From the NCBI RefSeq assembly GCF_011604685.1, contig NZ_CP050063.1, positions 3,804,501-3,868,500 on the forward strand: 64,000 nt of DNA, given 5' to 3'. A program made the position numbers and the translations under genes. This document shows positions 27,286-35,723 of this stretch, piece after piece. The stretch is from Spirosoma aureum. Lineage in GTDB: Bacteria > Bacteroidota > Bacteroidia > Cytophagales > Spirosomataceae. Each line of letters opens with the position of its first letter. The first letter of the stretch is position 1. The notes beneath the pieces are model-generated. The model ran no database searches. It saw only the letters and a list, made by a program, of their open reading frames with translations, and was not told where the DNA came from.

Positions 27286-27861
27286 TCAATATGGTTGCTT
27301 CGCATAGAGTTTATTAAGCTTTGTTCTGGCCCTTTTTAGCCGCATTTTAACGGCACTGGCCGAAAGCATAAACCGAGCCTGGATGTGTTCAATGGATTGA
27401 CCATCGCGATATTTAAGATATAACATGGTTCTATCCGTTTCTGAAATACTACTAAGCAGCGCCAGCATCCTGCTTTCTGCCGGGTCTTGCTGACTTGTAC
27501 TTTCCTCAAATGTCATCGCGAAATCACCTGCACTCCCCTCATGATTTTCATTGAGTTGGGAGATTGGCAGACGCTTTGAATTCCGAAAAAACTCCCGATA
27601 ATGATTGTAGGTAATCGTGTAGAGCCAGGTAGAAAAGGATGATAGCTCCCTGAAGGAATGCAGGTGGTCAAATGCCTTTAATAAAATATCCTGTGCGAGA
27701 TCAAAGGCGAGGTCCGAATCCTGGCAAAGGGAAAGACATTTATTGTATACTTTTGGGTAGTATCGTTGATACAGTATGCTCATTCCCAATTGGTTACCCA
27801 TACGATGCTGCTGAACCCAGTAATCATCACCGGTAATTAAAGTAAGCTGGTCAATTTTCAT
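27286..27861 (-). CDS. ECF-type RNA polymerase sigma factor
   Basis: 191 residues. Region 2 is ILYQRYYPKVYNKCLSLC, then DSDLAFDLAQDILLKAFDHLHSF and FSTWLYTITYNHYREFFR. Region 4 is ISETDRTMLYLKYRDGQSIEHIQARF, then LSASAVKMRLKRARTKL. A variable linker between them is acidic. There is no adjacent anti-sigma gene. It lies just upstream of the antiporter on the same strand (118 bases), so co-transcription is possible. It is distinct from the sigma factor at 21756. Confidence 0.9.
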   Translation of the reverse strand: MKIDQLTLITGDDYWVQQHRMGNQLGMSILYQRYYPKVYNKCLSLCQDSDLAFDLAQDILLKAFDHLHSFRELSSFSTWLYTITYNHYREFFRNSKRLPISQLNENHEGSAGDFAMTFEESTSQQDPAESRMLALLSSISETDRTMLYLKYRDGQSIEHIQARFMLSASAVKMRLKRARTKLNKLYAKQPY

Positions 27862-28644
27862 AGTAGTAATTGGTTACATTGATAAGGAATTTTTAATCCA
27901 GGCGGTAAAGGCTTCAGACTGGCCACAACGATACCGCTACCCTGAAATGGGGCTTTCAGTCAGTTGCCGCTTTATTTGCTGGTGCGTATTCTTAAAAGTC
28001 CATCTGTTTACCAGACGCTTGAAGTGGTTTGAACAGGGATCTGATTGTGGCGCTCTTGCAAGTGCCCTGTTTTTCTTCGAACAGACAGCTAACTGTATTC
28101 TTCTCAGAGTTTATATGAACCAGCTAATCTGGATCAGAGCGTGTTCAGTATCGTTCCCATGAACGACGACCTGGGAACAGGGCTCCGTCAAGCTGGCTGA
28201 TCAAAACACCCGTAGTTCTGGTTTGTGCTTCGATTCGCCCTTTGCCGACTCTTGTTCATGGTTCAATTGGGGGTAGTCGAAAAGTGTGCCAAATCCCGAA
28301 TTCGCTGCCAGCTTGAGGTAGAAACGCTCTTTATACGCTCAGATACGGCTTTTCTGGAGGAATTAGCTTATCAATTATTGAAGCAAGAGTCCATAAACTC
28401 CAATTTCATGGAGTATGTAGGTTTCGATGACTCCATGAGATTGGAGGTGGTGGCTGATAGTTCTCATCGAAGCCAGACTTGGGCGTAAATCAGTCCATTT
28501 GCTTTTGTATGGTCAGTCGACAAAAGCTTCAATGTGGTCGCTTACTGTGCCCTTGTGGGCCAATTATTTTTTAACGACTACAGTGTGACCAAGCCAATGA
28601 GCCTGCATCTATAGGGGCATCAAACCAGTTTAAAATCCCTCTAC
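27862..28644. other. intergenic region, 783 bp, between divergent genes
   Basis: An inverted repeat lies at 28398-28446. Short open frames on the plus strand (27947 and 28225) have no recognisable motifs and are not called as genes. Confidence 0.45.
28398..28446. repeat. inverted repeat, 17-bp arms with one mismatch
   Basis: CTCCAATTTCATGGAGT at 28398-28414 pairs with ACTCCATGAGATTGGAG at 28430-28446, with a 15-base loop. It lies 200 bases before the epoxide hydrolase start and is not followed by a T run. Confidence 0.65.
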
Positions 28645-29937
28645 ATGAAAAAAGTATTGTTTGCTCCTCTTTTAGCCGCAGCGGGCGGCTTCGGCCTTGC
28701 GGTTCAGGATGCCCCAGGCAATGCCCAGATCAGACAATCAGTCAAAGACCCGGTGGTCTCCGATGCGGTCCGGCCCTTTCACATAAACGTACCCGAAGCT
28801 GAGCTGGCTGAACTCCGCCGACGCGTGTTAGCCACTCGATGGCCAGGGCGGGAAACGGTCAAGGATCAATCTCAGGGTGTAAAGCTGGATAAGATTCAGG
28901 CACTTGTTCATTACTGGGGAACCGGCTATAACTGGCGTAAGGCAGAAAAGAAATTAAATGCACTGCCACAATTTGTTACTACAATTGACGGACTCGACAT
29001 TCAGTTTGTGCACGTTCGCTCTAAACATCCCAACGCGCTTCCGCTCATTATGACTCATGGCTGGCCAGGTTCCATATTTGAGCTACTTAAAGTTATCGGT
29101 CCGCTCACCGACCCCACCGCGTACGGCGGTCATGCAGAAGAGGCATTTGATTTGGTTCTGCCCTCCATGCCTGGTTATGGATTTTCGGAAAAACCGAAGG
29201 ATACTGACTGGGATGCTGATCGCATTGCAAAAGCCTGGGCTATACTGATGAAACGACTTGGCTATAAACACTATGTGTCTCAGGGTGGTGATTGGGGGTC
29301 GGTGGTTGCCGATAAGATGGCGCATCAGAAGCCAGAAGGATTGCTGGGTATCCACGTTAATATGCCAGCGACCGTGCCAGCAGACGTAGCAAAAGCCCTC
29401 AACAATGGTGATCCGGCCCCAGCCGGACTGTCCGACAAAGAAAAAGCCGCCTTCAAGTCTCTTGCTTATTTATACACAAAAGGCAGTGGGTATGCTGCCA
29501 TGATGGTGACCCGACCGCAGACCCTGGGCTATGGGCTAACGGATTCACCGGCAGGTCTCGCAGCCTTTTTCTATGACAAGTTCAATGAATGGACGTACAG
29601 CGGTGGAGATGCTGATAAAGCATTTACAAAAGATGAGATGCTCGATGATATTACACTTTACTGGCTGACCAATACCGCTGTCTCTTCCGCCCAGCTTTAC
29701 TGGGAAAATAACGCCAACAACTTCAACGCCGTGGATATTTCGATTCCTGCTGCTATAACGGTCTTTCCCGGCGAAATCTACCAGGCACCACGAAGCTGGG
29801 CCGAGCGTAGTTACCACAAACTCATCTATTTCAATGAGGTCGATAAAGGTGGTCATTTTGCCGCCTGGGAACAACCGGAGCTCTTTTCGGCTGAACTCCG
29901 GGCTGCCTTTAAATCACTGCGTGGCGTAACGAATTAG
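28645..29937 (+). CDS. epoxide hydrolase (EHN family), secreted
   Basis: 430 residues. A signal-like leader (MKKVLFAPLLAAAGGFGLA) precedes the epoxide-hydrolase N-terminal domain (VRPFHINVPEAELAELRRRV and RWPGRETV). The alpha/beta hydrolase core follows: HGWPGS oxyanion motif, nucleophile Asp216 in GGDWGS, and catalytic His404 in GGHFAAWEQPE. Two lid tyrosines are plausible. It should open epoxides to diols outside the cytoplasm. A close paralogue lies at 38779. The gene starts the long plus-strand run of enzymes. Confidence 0.92.
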   Translation: MKKVLFAPLLAAAGGFGLAVQDAPGNAQIRQSVKDPVVSDAVRPFHINVPEAELAELRRRVLATRWPGRETVKDQSQGVKLDKIQALVHYWGTGYNWRKAEKKLNALPQFVTTIDGLDIQFVHVRSKHPNALPLIMTHGWPGSIFELLKVIGPLTDPTAYGGHAEEAFDLVLPSMPGYGFSEKPKDTDWDADRIAKAWAILMKRLGYKHYVSQGGDWGSVVADKMAHQKPEGLLGIHVNMPATVPADVAKALNNGDPAPAGLSDKEKAAFKSLAYLYTKGSGYAAMMVTRPQTLGYGLTDSPAGLAAFFYDKFNEWTYSGGDADKAFTKDEMLDDITLYWLTNTAVSSAQLYWENNANNFNAVDISIPAAITVFPGEIYQAPRSWAERSYHKLIYFNEVDKGGHFAAWEQPELFSAELRAAFKSLRGVTN

Positions 29938-30003
29938 TACATGAAGCAGACGATTACGCTACCTGATGTCGGACGCGAAAACGAATCGCAAAATTTATAA
30001 ATC

Positions 30004-30756
30004 ATGAACAGGATATTATTTTGGCTTTTCTTGACGATCACATCCATTCTGAGCAGTAGGACGCAGGCACAGGTAAAAAACATTGTGCTGGTTCACGGGG
30101 CCTTTGCCGACGGATCAGGCTACCAAAAGCTGTATACTATTTTAAAATCTCATGGTTATAAGGTGAGTATTGTTGGTAATCCGAATACGGGGGTGGAAGA
30201 TGATCTGGCCGCAACCAAAAGGGTATTGGATCGACAGAAAGGGCCTGTCATTCTGGTTGGGCATTCGTATGGCGGAGCGATCATTACGCTGGCCGGGAAT
30301 TCGCCAAATGTAGTCGGTCTGGTCTATATTGCCGCATTTTCCCCCGATGAAGGAGAGTCCCTCGGACAATTACTCAGTTCTTATCCTGTTGATCCTAAGT
30401 CCGGAATACTGCCTCCGGTAGATGGGTATGTCTGGTATGATCAGGCGAAATTCCACTCTGGTTTTTGCGCTGATCTGCCAAATGAAGAAGCTGAATACAT
30501 GTATGCTTCTCAGGTTCCAGTAGCCGTATCTGCCTTTGCGCATGTATTCAAGAATGTCGCCTGGAAAACGAAGCCAACCTGGCACATTGTTGCCACTGAA
30601 GATCATTCTATACCACCCGATCTGGAACGGTTTATGGGCAAACGAACAGGTGGTACCGTTTCGGAGATCAAAGGAAGCCACGTAATCTTTATTGCACAAC
30701 CCAAAGCCGTTGCTGCAATCATAGAAACGGCGGCTAAGCATTCCCTGCTGAAATAA
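30004..30756 (+). CDS. alpha/beta hydrolase, secreted serine type
   Basis: 250 residues with a signal peptide ILFWLFLTITSILSSRTQAQ. The core matches the short methylesterase/salicylate-esterase-like branch: VLVHGAFADGSG (oxyanion), nucleophile Ser88 in VGHSYGGA, an acid in ATEDHSIPP and a probable catalytic His in KGSHVIFIAQP. It cleaves some small ester or related substrate; the natural one is unknown. It follows the epoxide hydrolase by 66 bases on the same strand and may be co-transcribed with it and with the redoxin gene downstream. Confidence 0.9.
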   Translation: MNRILFWLFLTITSILSSRTQAQVKNIVLVHGAFADGSGYQKLYTILKSHGYKVSIVGNPNTGVEDDLAATKRVLDRQKGPVILVGHSYGGAIITLAGNSPNVVGLVYIAAFSPDEGESLGQLLSSYPVDPKSGILPPVDGYVWYDQAKFHSGFCADLPNEEAEYMYASQVPVAVSAFAHVFKNVAWKTKPTWHIVATEDHSIPPDLERFMGKRTGGTVSEIKGSHVIFIAQPKAVAAIIETAAKHSLLK

Positions 30757-30826
30757 ATCATAGTACACAGCATCTAACCTGCTATTATCCATGGGACAGA
30801 TTAGATTTCAAACGGAGAAACCGAAT

Positions 30827-31918
30827 ATGTTTAACAATCTCAACTATGATCGCCGTCGTTTTTTAGGCACGGCAGCTATGACCCTGGCAGCCACTCAGTT
30901 TGGTATGTCGAATGTCAGTGGGCAATCACTGACACCCAGAGCGGTTCAGTTACCTATCGAACGAGCATTAGTATCGATTCGGAACGCAACTACCTGGCTT
31001 AACTCAACACCTCTGACAGCTGACGACATACGAGGGAAAGTTGTCCTGATTGACTTCTGGACCTACACTTGCATCAATTGGTTACGGACCCTTCCCTATG
31101 TCAGAGCATGGGCTACTAAATATAAAGTTCAGGGTTTGGTGGTGATTGGCGTACACACACCAGAGTTCGCTTTTGAGAAAAACATTGAGAATGTGAGGAG
31201 GGCCGCCAAAGACATGCGGGTTGATTATCCGATTGCGGTAGACAATGGCTATACGATCTGGAATGCGTTCGAGAACCGGTATTGGCCAGCTCTCTACTTC
31301 ATTGATGGACAGGGGCAAATCCGGGATCACCAATTCGGAGAGGGTGACTATGAACGGGCAGAACGCATCATTCAGCAGTTGCTAAAGGAAGTCGGAGCGG
31401 GTGGTACTCAACAGGAGTTGGTGGCCATCGAAGCAAGCGGGGCTGAAGTGGCTGCTGATTGGAGTAGCTTAAAGTCACCGGAGAACTACCTTGGTTATGA
31501 ACGAACGGAGAATTTTGCATCTCCCGGTGGTGCCATTCTGGATAAGCGACGCGTTTATGAATTACCCAAAAAGCTGAAGCTTAATCAGTGGGCACTTTCG
31601 GGTGATTGGACGGTTGAAAAACAGGCGATTACGCTCAACAAGGCCCAGGGGAGAATCACGATTCGTTTTCACGCCCGCGATCTTTACCTCGTCATGGGGC
31701 CTTCGGCATCAGATAAGCCGGTGCGATTTCGTGTACGCATTGATGGAGTGCCACCCGTTGCTGCGCATGGTGTTGACGTTGATGATCAAGGGTACGGCAT
31801 GGTTACTGAACAGCGGCTGTATCAATTGATCCGGCAGCCAAAACCCATCGCTGACCGTCAATTCGAGATCGAATTTTTGGACTCGGGTGTGGATGCTTTT
31901 GCATTCACATTTGGCTGA
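30827..31918 (+). CDS. Tat-exported redoxin with DipZ-like C-terminal domain
   Basis: About 363 residues. The ATG at 30827 opens the twin-arginine leader MFNNLNYDRRRFLGTAAM, which the upstream in-frame ATG at 30791 does not improve; the leader is nearly the same as that of the hydrolase at 15571. A thioredoxin-like domain follows (KVVLIDFWTYTCINWLRTLP, GVHTPEFAFE, WPALYFIDGQG). The second active-site cysteine is replaced by Trp (C-I-N-W). The C-terminal half (WALSGDWTV to the end) resembles the sugar-binding-like domain of DipZ proteins. A disulfide reductase mechanism with two cysteines is therefore unlikely. Confidence 0.87.
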   Translation: MFNNLNYDRRRFLGTAAMTLAATQFGMSNVSGQSLTPRAVQLPIERALVSIRNATTWLNSTPLTADDIRGKVVLIDFWTYTCINWLRTLPYVRAWATKYKVQGLVVIGVHTPEFAFEKNIENVRRAAKDMRVDYPIAVDNGYTIWNAFENRYWPALYFIDGQGQIRDHQFGEGDYERAERIIQQLLKEVGAGGTQQELVAIEASGAEVAADWSSLKSPENYLGYERTENFASPGGAILDKRRVYELPKKLKLNQWALSGDWTVEKQAITLNKAQGRITIRFHARDLYLVMGPSASDKPVRFRVRIDGVPPVAAHGVDVDDQGYGMVTEQRLYQLIRQPKPIADRQFEIEFLDSGVDAFAFTFG

Positions 31919-32078
31919 TTCTTTGCCTCCTCTAATCGATTGCTTTCCTCAATCAACATGGATAAGAGGCATTGCTGAAACAGTATCCACAAGTACATAA
32001 TCTTGTTCCCGGAAATTTAATAGCGGCCTGTTTATGCGTATCCTACGAAAGGCTAAGTCGCCTTTATCACGCCTGAAA

Positions 32079-32094
32079 TGTGATGTAAGTCACA
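32079..32094 (+). promoter_or_regulatory. Crp/Fnr-type palindrome, upstream site
   Basis: TGTGA-TGTAAG-TCACA, a perfect inverted repeat with the spacing of Crp/Fnr sites. Its centre lies 37 bases upstream of the second site, and about 81 bases before a start point inferred from the -7-like CAACTTTG at 32154-32161. Confidence 0.6.
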
Positions 32095-32115
32095 ATTAAT
32101 CAGCTTTCTTCTGAA

Positions 32116-32131
32116 AGTGATGTAGATCACG
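32116..32131 (+). promoter_or_regulatory. Crp/Fnr-type palindrome, downstream site
   Basis: GTGA-TGTAGA-TCAC. Its centre is about 44 bases before the inferred start point of the YceI operon, the usual place for activation by Crp/Fnr proteins. It shares the TGTA centre with the site at 32079. Confidence 0.55.
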
Positions 32132-32187
32132 TAATCCACCCGATTGCGCGAAACAACTTTGCATTGTTCTTTTAAACTATAAAACAA

Positions 32188-32739
32188 ATGGATATTCAAC
32201 AGTTCAATATCAATGGCGCCCAAAGTACGATTGACTGGGTCGGCCGTAAAGTAACCGGTGCGCATAATGGCACGATTGCGATCAAAGAAGGAACATTACT
32301 TTTTCGTGATGACGAGCTTACCGGCGGGAGATTTGTCATTGACACCCGGTCTATCAAAATCCTCGATGTTACCGATCCTGCTACGAATGCGCAATTTGCC
32401 GGCCACCTGGCTTCCGATGACTTTTTCAGTTCAGAACAGTACCCAGAAGCCATCTTTGAAATCAGCCAGGCTGAACCCCGCGAAAACGGGTCCTATCACG
32501 TTGAGGGCAAGCTGACAATTAAAGGGATTACGCATCCTACCAGTTTTGATGCCCAGGTGAATCGTTCGGGTAATTCGGCTACGGCTACTGGTAAAATCAC
32601 CATAGACCGGACGAAGTATGGCATAAAGTTCCGCTCCTCCAGGTTCTTCCAAAATCTGGGTGATAACCTGATCTATAACAATTTTGATCTGAACATCAGA
32701 TTAACTGCCGAAGCGATCACCCAACTAGCTCACGCTTAA
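32188..32739 (+). CDS. YceI-family protein, cytoplasmic
   Basis: 183 residues, the lipocalin-like YceI domain without a signal peptide. Conserved blocks are QSTIDWVGRKVTGAHNGTI, GGRFVIDTRSIKILDV, LASDDFFSSEQYPEAIFEI, GKLTIKGITHPTSF and a closing FRSSRFFQNLGDNLIYNNFDL. It should bind a small hydrophobic ligand. It is the first gene of an operon with a tautomerase 11 bases downstream and an SDR 12 bases after that. Two Crp-like palindromes precede it. The secreted paralogue is at 12689. Confidence 0.92.
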   Translation: MDIQQFNINGAQSTIDWVGRKVTGAHNGTIAIKEGTLLFRDDELTGGRFVIDTRSIKILDVTDPATNAQFAGHLASDDFFSSEQYPEAIFEISQAEPRENGSYHVEGKLTIKGITHPTSFDAQVNRSGNSATATGKITIDRTKYGIKFRSSRFFQNLGDNLIYNNFDLNIRLTAEAITQLAHA

Positions 32740-32750
32740 TTAGTCCGGCC

Positions 32751-32969
32751 ATGCCATACGTAAAAATTGAAGTGACTCGCGAAGGTGTTACCCGCAAACA
32801 GAAACAGGAACTGATTAAAGGGGTAACGGATCTGATTACCACTGTGCTCAATAAAGACCCCCATCTGACGCACGTGGTTATCCAGGAAGTTAATCTGGAC
32901 GATTGGGGGTATGCAGGTGAACAAACATCAGTTTTAAGAGAGCAGGGAATTACTGCCGACAGGCATTAA
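32751..32969 (+). CDS. 4-oxalocrotonate tautomerase-family protein
   Basis: 72 residues. It starts MPYVKIEVTREGVT, giving the N-terminal Pro1 that is the catalytic base of the tautomerase superfamily after Met removal. It continues QKQELIKGVTDLITTVLNKDP, then THVVIQEVNLDDWGYAGE, the pattern of short tautomerases. It forms small oligomers that interconvert keto and enol forms or act on haloacrylates and related compounds. The position between YceI and SDR genes suggests a joint role on a conjugated carbonyl compound, which is inference. Confidence 0.9.
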   Translation: MPYVKIEVTREGVTRKQKQELIKGVTDLITTVLNKDPHLTHVVIQEVNLDDWGYAGEQTSVLREQGITADRH

Positions 32970-32981
32970 CCAGGTTCGGAC

Positions 32982-33716
32982 ATGAGAACGCAAACTGTAA
33001 TTGTTACCGGTGCATCATCCGGTATCGGTAAAGAAGTTGCCCGCTACTTTCTCGAAAAAGGCGACAACGTAGTGATCAACTCGGCAACAGCGTCAAAATT
33101 GGAAGAGACGTTTCGCGAGCTGGGTGGAGGTCCTAATCTTGCCTGGGTAGTCGGAAACGTTAGCGACAAAGCAACAGGCGAGCTACTGGTTAAAACGGCT
33201 GTCGAGCGATTTGGCTCTGCTGACATTCTGATCAATAATGCCGGCATTTACGAAACAAAGCCTTTCCTGGAGGTAGACGAGCCCTATTTAGACCGCTTTT
33301 TGACTACCAATTTTAAAGGTACGTTTTTCACGACGCAGGCAGTCATTCCGCAAATGCTGAAACAGCATGAGGGGGTGGTAATTAACATTGGTACACCGCT
33401 GGTCGAGCATGCTTTAGATGGTGCTCCATCCACGGCGCCTATTTCAAGCAAAGGCGCTATTCATGCGCTGACGGTACAGTTGGCCGCTGAATTTGGCAGA
33501 GATAATATTCGCATCAATACAATTGCCCCCGGTCAGATTCGTACACCAATGCATGGTGAAGACTCAGATAATGGAGCTGGCCTGCATCTGCTGAACCGGA
33601 TCGGTGAAACGGAAGAAGTAGCGCATATGGTGTATGCGGTTGCCAAAAATAAGTTTGTCACCGGTGCCATCATCAATGTGGACGGTGGTATGGCCGCTGG
33701 TCATCGTCTAAACTGA
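32982..33716 (+). CDS. SDR-family protein lacking the usual catalytic Tyr
   Basis: 244 residues with the Rossmann features of classical SDRs: TGASSGIG at 9-16, the NNAG motif, and GxIxTPMHG with a closing VTGAIINVDGGM. At the active site the YxxxK motif reads PISSK, with Pro in place of Tyr, and the usual INISS serine region reads INIGTPL. Classical ketoreductase or dehydrogenase activity is therefore doubtful; it may be a binding or altered-mechanism enzyme. From memory, close relatives with the same change exist, so this is probably not an error. It is the last gene of the YceI operon and is followed by a terminator. Confidence 0.9.
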   Translation: MRTQTVIVTGASSGIGKEVARYFLEKGDNVVINSATASKLEETFRELGGGPNLAWVVGNVSDKATGELLVKTAVERFGSADILINNAGIYETKPFLEVDEPYLDRFLTTNFKGTFFTTQAVIPQMLKQHEGVVINIGTPLVEHALDGAPSTAPISSKGAIHALTVQLAAEFGRDNIRINTIAPGQIRTPMHGEDSDNGAGLHLLNRIGETEEVAHMVYAVAKNKFVTGAIINVDGGMAAGHRLN

Positions 33717-33737
33717 CCGAAAACAGGTTTGTATCCG

Positions 33738-33770
33738 CTTTAGGGCCCGGAACTTCTCCGGGCGCTAAAG
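33738..33770 (+). terminator. hairpin terminator of the YceI operon
   Basis: CTTTAGGGCCCGGA at 33738-33751 pairs with TCCGGGCGCTAAAG at 33757-33770, one mismatch, loop of 5. It stands 22 bases after the SDR stop. The next gene starts 18 bases later. Confidence 0.7.
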
Positions 33771-33787
33771 TATAAATAGACATACAG

Positions 33788-34168
33788 ATGAAAACGAATG
33801 AGGACGAAAGAGGGGCGATCGAACAAGCGCTGAAAAGGTATTATTTCCAGGGGATTTTTGAGGGTAATGTAGAATTACTGAATAAAGTATTTTATCCAGG
33901 TTCATTTGTCCTTGGCGACATAAATGGGAAACCTTATGCCAAAACTCTGGCTGAGTACCTTGATGGAGTTGCCCACCGAACCAGCCCCAAAGATTCCGGG
34001 CAGCCCTATGAAACGGAGATTATTGAGATTGATGTCATTAATTCAATCGCCGTAGCCAAAGTACGAGTGACTATGTATGAGTTCAATTATTATGACTTTC
34101 TGGCTTTTCATCAGCTGGATGGGCAATGGGTGATTGTCAATAAAATGCTTACCCACGTCGAACAGTAG
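33788..34168 (+). CDS. NTF2-like protein, lumazine-binding-like family
   Basis: 126 residues with an NTF2-like fold: ERGAIEQALKRYYFQGIFEGNVELLNKVFYPG, strand FVLGDINGK, helix LAEYLDGVAHR and strands ETEIIEIDVINSIAVAKVRVTMYEFNYYDFLAFHQLDGQWVIVNKMLTH. This is the putative lumazine-binding type often found beside small-molecule enzymes. There is no signal peptide. The function is unknown. The stop codon is embedded in a perfect 14-bp hairpin. Confidence 0.88.
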   Translation: MKTNEDERGAIEQALKRYYFQGIFEGNVELLNKVFYPGSFVLGDINGKPYAKTLAEYLDGVAHRTSPKDSGQPYETEIIEIDVINSIAVAKVRVTMYEFNYYDFLAFHQLDGQWVIVNKMLTHVEQ

Positions 34169-34196
34169 GTAGATGATCAGCAATCATCTACCTACT
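34164..34196 (+). terminator. 14-bp perfect hairpin overlapping a stop codon
   Basis: AGTAGGTAGATGAT at 34164-34177 and ATCATCTACCTACT at 34183-34196 are perfect reverse complements with a 5-base loop. The TAG stop of the NTF2-like gene (34166-34168) lies inside the first arm. Confidence 0.7.
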
Positions 34197-34394
34197 AAAG
34201 CCATCCGGAAATAGACCAAAGCAGCCGAAGTGAGTGGGAAACCGCATCCGATTTTGCAGGAGCTATCAGGTGGGAGGCTATCGTCGGTCAGACAAATGCC
34301 CTAGTTCGAGTCATGGGCAACGTCCTGTATTTTTTTCTTAGGAATACGGCATAAAATAGCACAAGTTACTTACGTATAGTAGTATCCGTTCGAT

Positions 34395-35543
34395 ATGAAA
34401 AGCTGGCTTTTCGTTTTCTTTTTACTGGAGGCACGACTAGGCGTTGGTCAGTCAGATAGTCTTTCTGGCCTCAATCGGCTCGAACAAAAACGTTCGGACT
34501 TTCTTGTTGGCGACGTGGGTGAAAAGGAAGGTAACGGTATATTAAGTGGACTGCGTCCACAAGTTATGCAGTCAGGTAGAGAAGGCATTGTTAACCTTTT
34601 AGGGGACAACCTATACCTCCTTGGTTTACGTCTGCCTGGTCTGGCGCAGCCTATACAAAGTGGCCGTCCCGATTCGGTTCAGGTACAGAATCATCGGTAC
34701 ATTGAACTCTATCGCAACCACACCGATATGTCTTATCTATCGCCCAAAGGGGAGCTGGGTGCGCCGATTAAGTATATGCTTAACAGTGAGTTGGTCGCTA
34801 ATTTTTTTCTGCTGGCCAGCCGCAATTCCCGATTGGCGATAGCTATTACGCCCCGATTCACAGTTCGGATTCGGGATGGGGCATCATCGCCGGTGGGAAC
34901 GCCCAGTTACCGGATCGGAGCGAGAGCTTTTTACCGGATGACGTCGAATACGGTGCACTTTAAGTACCTGGAAGGACAGTTTTACCACCATTCCAATGGG
35001 CAGAGTGGCGATGTGTTCAATTCGGATGGCAGTTACAATACGGAAACCGGGGATTTCGCGACGAATTACCTCCAGGGAGATTACCATTGGGGTACTTATC
35101 ACCGCAACCACTTCGGAACCTACTATGGACTGGGTGCTCGCTGGCATGCTCCCTTTTTTAATCATTCGGAAGGCTTATCCGGTCATTACGGATTTACACG
35201 GCTACAAGGCCATGCCCTCTATCGCCGGTTCCGGCGAAGTTCATCAGTCGTTACAGCCCTTCATAAATCATCGCTTACGGCTGAATGGATTCGAATTATT
35301 GTGAAGGCGTCTTACGCGGTTAATCGATTAGACAACGTTGGACTTGCCAGTGTCCACAGACGACTGAACACCGAACTCAGTGTGTATTATATTCCGCCAT
35401 TTGGTCGTGAAACGGGCCTGTTTGCTACCGTTGGTTACTACGGCGAAGATCCGTATAACATTTATTTCAATAACCGCTACGCCTTTGTCCGATTGGGTAT
35501 TGCCGTAGGTTTCACCCGGTATGATGAAGATGTACGCAAATAA
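34395..35543 (+). CDS. secreted outer-membrane barrel protein, possibly phospholipase A-like
   Basis: 382 residues with a signal peptide (WLFVFFLLEARLGVGQ). The second half has repeated amphipathic strands rich in aromatic residues, for example SRLAIAITPRFTVRIRDG, YHWGTYHRNHFGTYYGLGARWH and YAFVRLGIAVGFTRYD at the C-terminus. A stretch FYHHSNGQSGDVF recalls the HxSNGxS active-site region of outer-membrane phospholipase A, and an NYLQGDYHWG segment follows. That assignment is a motif resemblance only, and the protein may be an uncharacterised barrel. It is monocistronic. Confidence 0.7.
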   Translation: MKSWLFVFFLLEARLGVGQSDSLSGLNRLEQKRSDFLVGDVGEKEGNGILSGLRPQVMQSGREGIVNLLGDNLYLLGLRLPGLAQPIQSGRPDSVQVQNHRYIELYRNHTDMSYLSPKGELGAPIKYMLNSELVANFFLLASRNSRLAIAITPRFTVRIRDGASSPVGTPSYRIGARAFYRMTSNTVHFKYLEGQFYHHSNGQSGDVFNSDGSYNTETGDFATNYLQGDYHWGTYHRNHFGTYYGLGARWHAPFFNHSEGLSGHYGFTRLQGHALYRRFRRSSSVVTALHKSSLTAEWIRIIVKASYAVNRLDNVGLASVHRRLNTELSVYYIPPFGRETGLFATVGYYGEDPYNIYFNNRYAFVRLGIAVGFTRYDEDVRK

Positions 35544-35723
35544 GGCAAACTCGTTAGTAAGCGACAAAAGTTTTGGTAGCCGGACGACCTAGATTTAATA
35601 GGGAGAAGTTCCAAAATATGCATTCACAATCGGTAATAAATCCGAAACCATAGTTAAGCCACGAACTATCTGAAAGCGTCATCAGTTGGCGACGTTCAGT
35701 TCACTATTCAACTCGTTTTCGTC

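Noticed and set aside
28225..28488. 87-residue plus-strand frame before the epoxide hydrolase
   Set aside because: No motif or signal; it overlaps an inverted repeat and may be chance.
30370..30792. 140-residue minus-strand frame opposite the alpha/beta hydrolase
   Set aside because: Antisense to an intact gene with full catalytic motifs; no motifs of its own.
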